In this document: one piece after another, positions 56,501 through 63,036 of the stretch
Position numbering within the stretch: position 1 is the first letter of the stretch
Layout of the letters: each line of letters opens with the position of its first letter
Source: Geotrypetes seraphini
Lineage: Eukaryota; Chordata; Amphibia; Gymnophiona; Dermophiidae
Length of the DNA: 64,000 nt
Reading direction: 5' to 3'
NCBI RefSeq assembly: GCF_902459505.1
Contig: NC_047096.1
Span: forward strand, 16,148,501 to 16,212,500
Translations under genes and position numbers: made by a program
Notes under the pieces: model-generated
Seen by the model: the letters and a program-made list of their open reading frames with translations, nothing else
The model's database searches: none
What the model was told of the DNA's origin: nothing

Positions 56501-58678
56501 TAAACCCAAATAAATAAAGGTCTGTCCCCAGGACCTGCATCTGGCCTCCAGTAAGTCTCTCTGGGTCCTTCAGATCGATTGAGCAGTGTAAGGGTATATT
56601 CTTTATAAGCTTATTTTGCTATGCAAGAAATCACAAAAAGCCATTGTCTCTTTTTGCTATCTGTAATTATGACTATGTGTGCTGGTTGTGGAATTTCCTT
56701 TCCCCCTCCCTCCCTGTTTTTAGGAGAAATGAAACTTACTTTTCCCCATAAGCTACACCCATTATTAGCTTGTGACTGAGCATGTATAAAGAGGGGGGGA
56801 ATATAAATATGTGATGTTGGTCTGAATAAAGACATCTCTTTTTTGCCATGTAATAGTCTGCGTGTGTGTGTTCTTGTCTTCCTAATGAAATGTCCCCTTC
56901 CCCCCCCACCTTTTTTTGTATCGGTACCAGAGACGACAGAGTATGTGTGTAAGGCAGTATTAGGATTTGAATCTTTTCAAGCATTGGGAGCCTGTGTCTC
57001 TCACCATTTTTACTTATTTTTCAATGGTGCCAACGAAAACACGAGCTTGCAAGCCAGCACATCGCGATGATATTATAACAGTGCGCAAGATTAACACTGA
57101 GAGATGCCGGCCCGAGAACGTGTGGTGCCAGAATTGAAGAGCAGGTGCAGCAGTGGGAAGCCACATCAAAGGCCATCTTTAGAGAATCTTACCTTGGCAA
57201 GGACAAGGATCGCTGCCAACCACACAGTTCTATCTGGCCAACTTCATTGTCTCTTTAGCTAGCGAGGTCAAGGAGTCTTTGCCAATCTCGTCGATTCCAT
57301 CTGGTTTTGCTATTCTCCAAAATCTGGTGCTCTAGGCCAGTGTTTTTCAACTCGGTCCTGGAGTTACCCCCTTGCCGGTCAGGTTTTCAGGATATCCACA
57401 ATGAATGTGCCCAGGGTGGTGGAGCCCCTCCCACACCCTCTGCTCCGCCCCCCCCCCTGCTCCTTCCTGAACCCCCCCTGTCACGCGCACGCCCCCTGCC
57501 CCCATACCTTTTTAATTTTCCAGGCAGAAGCAACATCACAAACGTGCTGCCCGCGTCGCGTCAACTATCCCCGACGTCACTTCCTAGGTATGGGGCCCCT
57601 GAAGTGACATCAGAGAGAGGCGACACCGACACAGGCAGCAAGTTTGTAATGCCGCTCGCACAGGGAAAATTAAAGAGGTACGAGGGGAGGGAAGGGGTGA
57701 ATGCGTGTGGCAGGGAGGGGTCGGGAAGGAGCACGGGGGAGGGGCCATAGAGGATAGGTGCCGGCGCCCCTACCAAGACCGTGCCCGGGGCAGACCCCCC
57801 CTCCCCCTTACTACGCCACTGAATATGCGTGAAAGAAATTTGTACAGAATGGAGGCAGCGTATGCAAATCACGTTAATGCATATTCACTGTGGGTATCTT
57901 GAAAACCTGACTGGCAAGGAGGTACTCCAGGACCGAGTTGAGAAACACTGGAAATCTGGCACTAGCCTGAGAACAAAGTGATATGTTTTTGCCTCTGTAA
58001 AAGAGCTAGTAGAGGCTATAGCAGCAGGAGGGGGGCGGGCACAGCTGAAGATAGGGTTGGGTGAGGCAGGATGGGGAGGCACTGATATCAGCCAGGGGGT
58101 GGGGAGGTGCCCAGAGCAACAGTAACTAACGGTAACTCCAGCCCTGAGCAGCGCTGCCAACACCAAAAACAGTCAACCGAGGGCCTTATACCGGTCTGCT
58201 AACATATCCCAAAAAACTGTATGAGTTTCCACTTTTAACTGGAAGCCCACAAAGGCGGAAGGGGCAGGACCTGTGAATGCCCACTGCAGCACCAGAGGGA
58301 GAGAAGCAGCTCTATTTCTGTGCCCAGCGCCCTGATATGCCATCCCTTCATTGCTTCAGACCTCAGTTTGGGCACCAGGGGGCTAGATTGAATGAGAAAG
58401 AGCATAGAGCAGGGAGAGAGTCTGCATTTTCGTGCAGTCTTTGTTTCCACGTCAAATGAGCGTGCATTCTCAAGAATGCCCACAATGAAACTACAATGGT
58501 TCCCCAGCCCTCGCCCTTACCCGGCTCCGTGCACTATGATGCATCGCTGGCCCCGTCTGTGAAGGGCGTGCACGATGCCAGCCGCTCGCTGCAGGGCCTC
58601 CACCTTAAGCGATTCAAAGCAGTCCTTGTGCGTCACGGCGCTGCCCCCCAGCTTCACAATGCAATGCAAGGCGGCCAT
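38315..58678 (-). CDS. IPK: Isopentenyl phosphate kinase (amino-acid-kinase fold), 6 coding exons, complete
   Basis: Exons 58678-58521, 50791-50674, 47911-47852, 45844-45683, 40420-40336 and 38577-38315 join with matching phases (2, 0, 0, 0, 1) to 846 nt, 281 aa plus stop. IPK phosphorylates isopentenyl phosphate with ATP to give isopentenyl diphosphate, the last step of the alternative mevalonate route in the cytosol. Diagnostic motifs are the N-terminal KLGGS loop (Lys9) and Lys18, GAGSFGH at 51-57 with His57 in the place of the catalytic His that separates IPK from other kinases of this fold, PVLHGD ending at 147, ILSGD ending at 162, FLTDVDGIY at 179-187, DITGGVKLK from 222, and a terminal GTKI. 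Length is close to that of known IPKs. No targeting peptide or membrane span is seen. Mammals lack IPK as far as I know; scattered animal homologues (e.g. lancelet) have been reported. Assignment is strong on motifs; activity is untested. Confidence 0.93.
38838..39045 (-). mobile_element. L2-type LINE tail (reverse)
   Basis: ACTCAAGTTTATTTGCTATAC and GACAGTGTACATTATAAAA have the look of the reverse of a 'TATACCGC' LINE tail. Weak. Confidence 0.3.
39050..39536 (+). mobile_element. L2-type LINE 3' fragment with tail
   Basis: The frame at 39054-39245 reads FAATALSLWNSILNYIREE and FKIKLKTFLFLDTF, the C terminus of an L2-type ORF2. The tail is TTGTACACCGCTTTGAATT and GTGGTATAAGAAATTTTTAAT. Confidence 0.65.
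39555..39951. mobile_element. Foldback MITE, ends GGGCCCGATTCTCTAAAG
   Basis: Ends GGGCCCGATTCTCTAAAG and TTGGAGAATCAGCCCC. The interior arms pair around CCTACGGAGACGC and GCCTCCGTAGGCGC. It lies in IPK intron 5, near exon 5. Confidence 0.6.
40336..40420 (-). CDS. IPK: IPK exon 5 (TDVDGIY, nucleotide site)
   Basis: This exon codes for residues 167-194 plus one base, with VVFLTDVDGIYDQPP, the ATP-site motif of amino-acid kinases. The acceptor is TTTCTTACAG and the donor is GTAAGG. Confidence 0.92.
40993..41689. mobile_element. hAT MITE with internal tandem repeat (module locus 2)
   Basis: An 8-bp target-site duplication CTTCATAT lies at 40985-40992 and 41690-41697. Ends are TAGAGAATGACACAGTGAC and its inverse, with CCCGCGGTTATCCGCGGGG inside. 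An exact 215-bp period (41089, 41304, 41519) repeats a host unit of about 102 bp followed by a ~113-bp module (41191-41303, 41406-41518). The simple form of the element, without module or duplication, is at 48153-48419. Confidence 0.88.
42155..42600 (-). mobile_element. L2-type LINE 3' region
   Basis: It starts CTATTCCGCCTGTACCTTG... CTAAGCGGATTACA, the reverse of an L2-type tail, followed by decayed coding sequence that resembles 48428-48600. Confidence 0.45.
42692..43503. mobile_element. hAT element split by a CR1 insertion
   Basis: Ends AGATCAGTGGTCTCAAACTC and GAGTTTGAGACCACTGATG. The sequence CTCATGCAAA..TTGTCATTTCTTTAATAAG, continuous in the relative at 20393-21315, is interrupted here by 42884-43395. 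This dates the CR1 copy as younger than the hAT. Confidence 0.7.
42884..43395 (-). mobile_element. CR1-type LINE 3' fragment
   Basis: The minus-strand frame from 43395 reads MVRPHLKYCIQFWRPHYQKD, VQRMATRMVSGL and EERLNKLQLYSLEERRERG, close to 1285-2542. The 3' end is the reverse of TTTCTATGTTTCTATG at 42884. Confidence 0.8.
43590..44105 (+). mobile_element. Diverged half-L1/L1 ORF1 3' fragment with a nested CR1 tail
   Basis: The frame reads RRRQFLQLKTRVLAIGALFFLKFPCKCS, homologous to the RRKEFLLLRPAITALGATFFLRYPCKC block at 10540-10640 but clearly diverged. It ends in ATAAATTTATTTAAAA. A short reversed CR1 tail (43838-43940, AGAACATAAGAAATGCC) is inserted in it. Confidence 0.6.
44106..44350 (+). 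mobile_element. tRNA-derived SINE, composite
   Basis: Promoter-like TGACTCAGTGGTTAGTGCAG and a B-box-like GGTTCCCACC, then CCTGTGACCCCGGGCAAGTC and TTAGATTGCGAGCCCTCTAGG. The head appears twice (about 44110 and 44183), so it is a dimer-like or duplicated start. Confidence 0.6.
44454..45647. mobile_element. hAT element (CAGTGGCGCAG ends) containing a MITE piece and a CR1 LINE
   Basis: An 8-bp target-site duplication ATTTCTAG at 44446-44453 and 45648-45655. Ends CAGTGGCGCAGCAAGGG and CCTTACTATGCCACCG. Inside are a short MITE end (about 44660-44735) and the CR1 fragment at 44755-45482. Confidence 0.75.
44755..45482 (+). mobile_element. CR1-type LINE 3' fragment
   Basis: The frames read SERLPPQERDLGVLIDKSMKP, MLGMIKKGITNRSEKVIMPLY, then IMKGIDLVDKDRLLTLSKVG and NALPESVIGENTLQGFK, with a frame change near 45060. 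The 3' end is CAATTCTTATGTTCTTATG. Confidence 0.8.
45683..45844 (-). CDS. IPK: IPK exon 4 (PVLHGD and LSGD motifs)
   Basis: This 162-nt exon codes for residues 113-166, including VPVLHGD and CCILSGD, both standard in IPK. The acceptor is CTCGTTGCAG and the donor is GTATGC, phase 0. Confidence 0.92.
46010..46505 (+). mobile_element. L2-type LINE 3' end
   Basis: CFKVLFGLAPAYLVSHFEF is the L2-type 'LAP-x-YL' block. A later KKVLKTYLF-like stretch follows, and the tail GATGTAAACCGCCTAGAACTC... GCGGTATACAAAAATTAA matches the SINE tails here. Confidence 0.7.
46650..47047. repeat. 400-bp foldback repeat
   Basis: The arms pair across a centre at about 46868: GCACGCCGACATTGCAGCGC with GCGCTGCAATGTCGGTGCGC, AAAAAGTTACTTTTAAAGAG with CTCTTTAAAAGTAACTTTTT, and AACTTAACTTTTTCCT with its inverse. 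It lies in IPK intron 3. Confidence 0.75.
47048..47851. other. IPK intron 3 sequence, nothing firm recognised
   Basis: No repeat end or exon is seen up to IPK exon 3. Confidence 0.35.
47852..47911 (-). CDS. IPK: IPK exon 3 (20 codons)
   Basis: This is a 60-nt exon for LNHLVTEELVKHGIPAVGIS, residues 93-112. The acceptor is TTTGGTTGCAG and the donor is GTATGC, phase 0 at both ends. It fits the helix and strand before the substrate region of IPK. Confidence 0.9.
48010..48600 (-). mobile_element. L2-type LINE 3' region split by a hAT MITE
   Basis: It starts ACTAAACTAAACTAAACC and TTTGTATACCGCATCATC, the reverse of an L2-type tail. The sequence resumes after 48427 with AAGCCAGGTTTTCAGATGCT and decayed coding sequence. 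Confidence 0.55.
48153..48419. mobile_element. hAT MITE, simple form (empty-site comparison for module locus 2)
   Basis: 267 bp with an 8-bp target-site duplication CTTTACAT at 48145-48152 and 48420-48427. Ends TAGAGAATGACAAGGTGAC and its inverse. The interior has one GAATCAGAGTATGAATGG unit and no module, unlike 40993-41689. Confidence 0.9.
48630..49015. mobile_element. DIRS terminal fragment, broken
   Basis: CACAGTTACTTATC, GCGCATGCGCGATGCG, GATGACGTCACCCAC and AATATGCTGCCAGCTTGTC match the ends of the element at 11441-17319 at lower identity. There is no coding part. It is an old fossil end. Confidence 0.6.
48665..49300. repeat. Inverted duplication with ~80-bp arms
   Basis: ACACATTAATGATAAGAGTT (48665) through AATATATAT (48742) is inverted at 49218-49300 (AACTCTTATCATTAATGTGT). 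The pair encloses the DIRS end fragment. Confidence 0.7.
49418..50241. mobile_element. Tc1/pogo-type foldback MITE, copy 3
   Basis: TA on both sides. Ends CAGTGGAACCTTGGTTTAC and GTAAACCGAGGTTTGACTG. The internal hairpin is again different from copies 1 and 2 (GAAGATCCTCCCTCTTCTGG and its inverse; TTGAGCATTTGTGCATGCTC). 824 bp. Confidence 0.82.
50242..50673. other. IPK intron 2, nothing recognised
   Basis: No repeat end or exon is seen to the left of IPK exon 2. Confidence 0.35.
50674..50791 (-). CDS. IPK: IPK exon 2 (SFGH catalytic His)
   Basis: This exon completes Gly53 and codes for residues 54-92, starting SFGHFQAKEF. His57 follows the GAGSFG signature. The acceptor is TTTTCCCAG and the donor is GTGAGT, phase 0. 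Confidence 0.92.
50792..51830. other. IPK intron 1, nothing recognised
   Basis: AT-rich sequence with one G run at about 51400. No repeat end or exon was recognised. Confidence 0.35.
51840..52550 (-). mobile_element. BEL/Pao-like retroelement fragment, fossil
   Basis: The minus-strand translation reads KILLLLSRDAMELLDI, GTPYTQGLDLGRMIVGDACL and VFATSVLKSRHTTLVESYPN. The order and spacing recall the region after the protease in BEL/Pao polyproteins (LLIGRD ... LGW-x-IVG-x-CLG). Only this piece of the element is present and it is broken. No long terminal repeats were found beside it. Confidence 0.5.
52659..53030 (+). mobile_element. CR1-type LINE 3' tip split by a SINE
   Basis: CTCCAGGGATTCAAGACAAA to GGTCTTTGAACG, then after the SINE GTCTGATCCAGCAGCGGCAA and TTCTTATGTTC. 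The two halves join to the same 3' tip as 45320-45482. Confidence 0.7.
52757..52988 (+). mobile_element. tRNA-derived SINE, full length
   Basis: A-box-like TGGCGCAGTGGTTGGATC and B-box GGGTTCAAACCCC give a tRNA-derived head. The body has GTGACCCTGGGCAATTCACT and TAGATAGATTGTGAGC. The tail AAACCGCTTAGATAACC... GCGGTATATAAAATCC matches L2-type LINE tails in the window. It is inserted in a CR1 tip. Confidence 0.8.
53077..53274. mobile_element. hAT MITE, ends CAGGGGTGTCCAACC
   Basis: An 8-bp target-site duplication TTCTGATT at 53069-53076 and 53275-53282. Ends CAGGGGTGTCCAACCTTTT and GGTTGGACACCCCTG. Confidence 0.88.
53275..53680 (+). mobile_element. LINE-type tail and flanking sequence
   Basis: CTGTACATCGCCTTGGGTGA and AAAGGCGGTTAAGAAATC at 53522-53565 form an L2-type tail. 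AGATTGTAAGCTCTATAGAG follows. The sequence before it is AT-rich and may be decayed LINE. Confidence 0.4.
54005..54198. mobile_element. hAT MITE (ATGCATATTTATTGTGG family)
   Basis: Flanked by GGCTAGTG (53997-54004) and GGTTAGTG (54199-54206), a near-perfect 8-bp duplication. The arms pair fully, GGCAGGCAATTCCAATCCTC with its inverse. Confidence 0.8.
54650..54844. mobile_element. hAT MITE (CAGTGGTTCTCAACC family)
   Basis: An 8-bp target-site duplication ATCTAGAG at 54642-54649 and 54845-54852. Ends CAGTGGTTCTCAACCCTGTC and its inverse. The interior pairs around GCAAATCTCTCTCATGCATA. Confidence 0.9.
55000..55180. repeat. Dispersed repeat shared with 57955-58135
   Basis: ATATCACTTTGTTCTCGGGC and ACCCTGTCTTCAGCTGTGCC recur, inverted, at 57960-58130. 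A shorter relative of the start is at 29630-29690 (TTAGCTCAAAGGACTGTGGC). Family not recognised. Confidence 0.5.
55500..56100. other. IPK intron 1, nothing recognised
   Basis: AT-rich sequence without repeat ends or exons. Confidence 0.35.
56114..56155. repeat. Perfect short palindrome
   Basis: TATTATACCACCA and its exact inverse TGGTGGTATAATA meet around TC, a hairpin of about 14-15-bp arms. It may be a terminus of an unrecognised element. Confidence 0.6.
56160..56430. repeat. Degenerate tandem repeat, CATGCCATGTTTTGTCATAC type
   Basis: Short units such as CATGCCATG, TTTTGTCATAC, TTTTGCCAT and TTCTACCATGCCATG recur with drift across about 270 bp. Confidence 0.4.
57338..57950. mobile_element. 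hAT MITE (CAGTGTTTTTCAACTC family) split by another element
   Basis: The left end is CAGTGTTTTTCAACTCGGTC and the right end ACCGAGTTGAGAAACACTG. The family sequence CACAATGAAT / ATATGC is interrupted at about 57407 and resumes at about 57824. Confidence 0.75.
57407..57823. mobile_element. Foldback element of the CAGTGGCGTAG hAT group, nested
   Basis: The right end is CCTTACTACGCCACTG. The two halves pair (CATACCTTTTTAATTTTCC with AAAATTAAAGAGGTACGAG, and CACTTCCTAGGTATGGGGCC near the centre). The left terminal repeat is not intact. A relative is 32241-32607. Confidence 0.55.
57955..58135. repeat. Dispersed repeat, inverted relative of 55000-55180
   Basis: CTAGCCTGAGAACAAAGTGA and GGCACAGCTGAAGATAGGGT are the reverse complement of the copy at 55000-55180 with scattered differences. 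Confidence 0.5.
58521..58678 (-). CDS. IPK: IPK exon 1 (start codon, KLGGS loop)
   Basis: This exon codes for residues 1-52 and two bases of Gly53. The start MAALHCIVKLGGSAV puts the phosphate-binding loop right at the N terminus, as in archaeal IPKs, which supports this ATG. The donor is GTAAGGG. Confidence 0.92.
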
Positions 58679-60403
58679 GCCCGGCTCCCCTGCGTGGGCG
58701 TGGCGATCCCTTCAAGAGGTCCTCGCTTCACAGACGGCCCAGAGGGTTGCGACTATGCCTGTTCTATAAGCCCAGCGTACTTCCAGCAGATCTGCCTAAT
58801 AAAGCGCGCATTTAAGCATACAGTGCATTTGCACCCATCGAAGATCCGGAGTATAGAAATCTGTCTCCTGTATATGCAATTTCTGCTACCCTGAAGGCCA
58901 CCAGATCTATTGAGAAATGGTCAGAGTGTTGCTGCTTCTGTTCCTTCCTCCTTAGGTCTCGGGCCTACGTATCCTTCCTTTCTACCTTGTAATACTCCTT
59001 CACTTCTCAATGAGAGGTGGGGGAATGGGCACCCTGATGATAAGCAGCACAGCTCCACCCGATTTCTGTTATACCGCTAAATACTGTAGCACAGTGGTTC
59101 CCAACCCTGTTCTTGAGGACCACCAGACCAGTCGGGTTTTTTTGGTGATAGCCCTAATGAATATGCATGAGAGGGATTTGCATATAATTGAGGTAACAGG
59201 CATGCAAATCTGCTCCATGCATATTCATTAGGGCTATCACCAAAAAAACCCGACTGGTCTGGTGGTCCTCACAGGATTGGGAACCACTGTGCTACAGTAT
59301 TTAGCGGTACACTAAAATTCATTGGAAATAAAATAAAAAAAATTGCCTAACGTCATTACTTTTAACTGCTTATTACAAATTAATATTTCTCTCCCCTATT
59401 TGCAGCTTGCTACCCATTTTGTCTGCAGAACATTGCATAGGCGGTTCTTGTTGCTCTGGGAGATAGAAGTCATTCAGAGCCAATTGAAGCCAAGTATTGT
59501 GGGATTGGTACGGGGGCAACCAATCGCCTTCGCAGAAAGCGGAGCTCATTACCAGCCTGACTCCTCCCTGTTCGCTGCCCGGGTAGAGAGAGACTGGAGA
59601 GAGGTGCGCGCGCGGCTCCTGCAGCTGCTGCTGTGGTGGGGACGTGACGTGCGCCGGGGAGATTCGCTTTCTTCCCTGATCCTTTGTAGACCTGTTTTAT
59701 TTCATTTGTTTTCCGTGCGTTTCACATGCCATCGGGGTTTGGTCCAATGCGGAGCACTGATGCTAAGGGGGGAGATGGGAAGGGTTTGCAGCAGTGCAGG
59801 GATGGGAGCAGCGAAATCCTCTGGGATCAGAGCAGGGGGTTTGGGCATGGCATTGGCTCTGCAGTTGGGTTGGGAAGTCAGGCTTGGGAGCCTCTGTGGA
59901 TCAGAAACCACTGGGACTTCTTGGAGACTGCATGAGGCTGGTGTAGAGATCCCCATTATCTGAGCCAAGAAGGGGTTTTTTATATTCCTCCTCCATCACC
60001 CTGGGGTGAGGTTTTAGTTTGTTTTCAGTACATCCTGGTGCCATGTGAAGAGGATGGCATAAAGGCCTTTAGCGGCATGGATGGGGAAACATGCAGTGTT
60101 CACAAAGAGGCTTGAAAAAAAAACAAACATCTGTCTTGGTCTTGTGGCATTTCACAGTTCTGGTAAAAGATAAACTTTTCACGCCAGAGGTGGCGGAGGA
60201 ACTGTACCATAAGATTCAATGCTGTTCTCATCTGCAAAAACCCTCTTCCAAAAATGCTCGTTAATTAACACTATGAATGCTTTGGATACTGTCACATAAT
60301 TTGCATGCCATGCTGTACTAATTTTAGCAGAAGGGAGATGCTTATTGTTTTCAGGTCCACATTGTAAGCTGTCATTCAGTTGCCATTGCTCTGTCTGTTT
60401 CAG
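58679..60403. promoter_or_regulatory. Shared 5' region of divergent IPK and TMEM9
   Basis: IPK reads left from 58678 and the TMEM9 start codon is at 60425, so both promoters should lie here. A GC-rich patch at about 59440-59700 holds a plus-strand CCAAT box (GCAACCAATCG) and CpG-rich sequence. It is the best candidate for the TMEM9 promoter and non-coding first exon. A smaller CpG-rich patch covers the IPK first exon. Between them lies a palindromic MITE-like repeat (59072-59309). I could not fix the TMEM9 exon-1 donor. Confidence 0.45.
59072..59309. repeat. Near-perfect 238-bp palindrome with a hAT-like MITE core
   Basis: The outer TACCGCTAAATACTGTAGCA is the exact inverse of the end at 59290-59309. 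Inside is CAGTGGTTCCCAACCCTGTT ... GATTGGGAACCACTG with arms matching almost base for base to the centre. It sits between the IPK and TMEM9 start regions. Confidence 0.8.
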
Positions 60404-60505
60404 AAAAAAGTGTGTGCAGAACATATGAAGAACATGGGGCTGCTTTTTTTGGTGAGCCTAGGCTTATGTCTCGCTGCACTGCCTGCTCAGGTGCAGGCTA
60501 ACAAG
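60404..60505 (+). CDS. TMEM9: TMEM9, first coding exon (signal peptide)
   Basis: The acceptor CTGTCTGTTTCAG precedes a short 5' UTR. The ATG is at 60425, and 27 codons run to the donor GTAAGG at 60506. The protein starts MKNMGLLFLVSLGLCLAALP, a signal peptide with likely cleavage after VQA, leaving ANK as in human TMEM9. TMEM9 is a type I glycoprotein of late endosomes and lysosomes that partners with ClC-3/4/5 transporters and the V-ATPase. The ANKSSED junction favours TMEM9 over TMEM9B. Confidence 0.93.
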
Positions 60506-60689
60506 GTAAGGCATGAGAACGTGTTCCTGGGCATGTATATGCAGCCTGAATAATGTGACTGTATTGAAATTGTAAGAGAATTTGCAATAATCGTATTGTG
60601 ATTATACAAGTAGATGGTTATTGTTTTGGATGCCACTTGATTCTTCTTGTCAGAGCAAAGGCCAGGTCTCATTTGGGTGGAGGGTGGTC

Positions 60690-61565
60690 GGAAGAGTAGG
60701 CTAATAGCTTAGTGCAGCCTGGAAAACCGGGTTTAATTCCCACTGCAGCTCCTTGTGACTGGGCAAGCCACTTCACCCTCCATTGCCCCAGATAAAAAAT
60801 AAATATCTGTATAAACAGGCAGTCCCCAGGTTAAGAACGAGTTACGTTTTTAAAGCTGTTCTTAAATCTAATTTGTATGTAACTCAGAACATGTAGATTT
60901 TAAGATTCTTACTGCTTACCTCTGCTCCCAGCTGACAAAAGGGCCAACTGCCCCTACCAATGGTCCCTCTAAGGTACAGCATGCACAACCACACACTGTT
61001 CTTAATGTGGCCATGCATCATTTCTGAATCTGCTGCAGGAGACGTGTAGGAGTCTATGCACTGGAAATACTGCTCAGTGAAATCGAATGAAACCACAACC
61101 ACGTTCTTAAGTAGCAACATTCCAGAGCTTAGATTGTGATGTCATAATGCCTCATTCCACCAATGCCTAAGAGCCAACCTCAACAGTGATGTCACAATGG
61201 CTTGATTATTCCGATACATGTAGTCCCTGGGTTAAGAACGAGTTACATTTTTAAAGCTGTTCTTAAGTTGGATTTCTATGTAACTCAGAACATGTAGATT
61301 TTAAGATTCTTGCTGCTTACCTCTGCTCCCAGCTGACTAAAGGGCCACCTTCTAAGGTACAGCATGCACAACCACACACTGTTCTTAATGTGGCCATGCA
61401 TCATTCCTGAATCTGCTACAGGAAATTCTGCTCGGTGAAATCAATTGAAGTCGCAACCGCATTCTTAACTTCAAGTTGTACTTTAATTGGGCGCCTGTAA
61501 CTCGGGGACTGCTTGTAATATGTAAACCACTTTGATTGTAACCACAGAAAGATGGTATAGCAAAT
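60690..61565 (+). mobile_element. SINE split by a Tc1/pogo-type MITE
   Basis: GGGTTTAATTCCCACTGCAG and TTGTGACTGGGCAAGCCACT are the SINE head and body. After the MITE at 60816-61515 the tail continues as ATGTAAACCACTTTGATTG and GATGGTATAGCAAATCC. It is in TMEM9 intron sequence. Confidence 0.65.
60816..61515. mobile_element. Tc1/pogo-type MITE with internal duplication around the module (module locus 3)
   Basis: Ends CAGGCAGTCCCCAGGTTAAG and TAACTCGGGGACTGCTTG. About 290 bp of the element from AGTCCCC (60821) is repeated from AGTCCCT (61222), period 401. Between the copies, 61111-61219, is the module GTAGCAACATTCCAGAGC ... GATGTCACAATGGCTTGATT. Confidence 0.75.

Positions 61566-63036
<1,471 letters not shown>

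Noticed and set aside
56615-56880. Solo long terminal repeat of an endogenous retrovirus
   Set aside because: GTATAAAGAG and GAATAAAGAC give a promoter-plus-poly(A) look, but no matching ends, duplication or second copy are seen.
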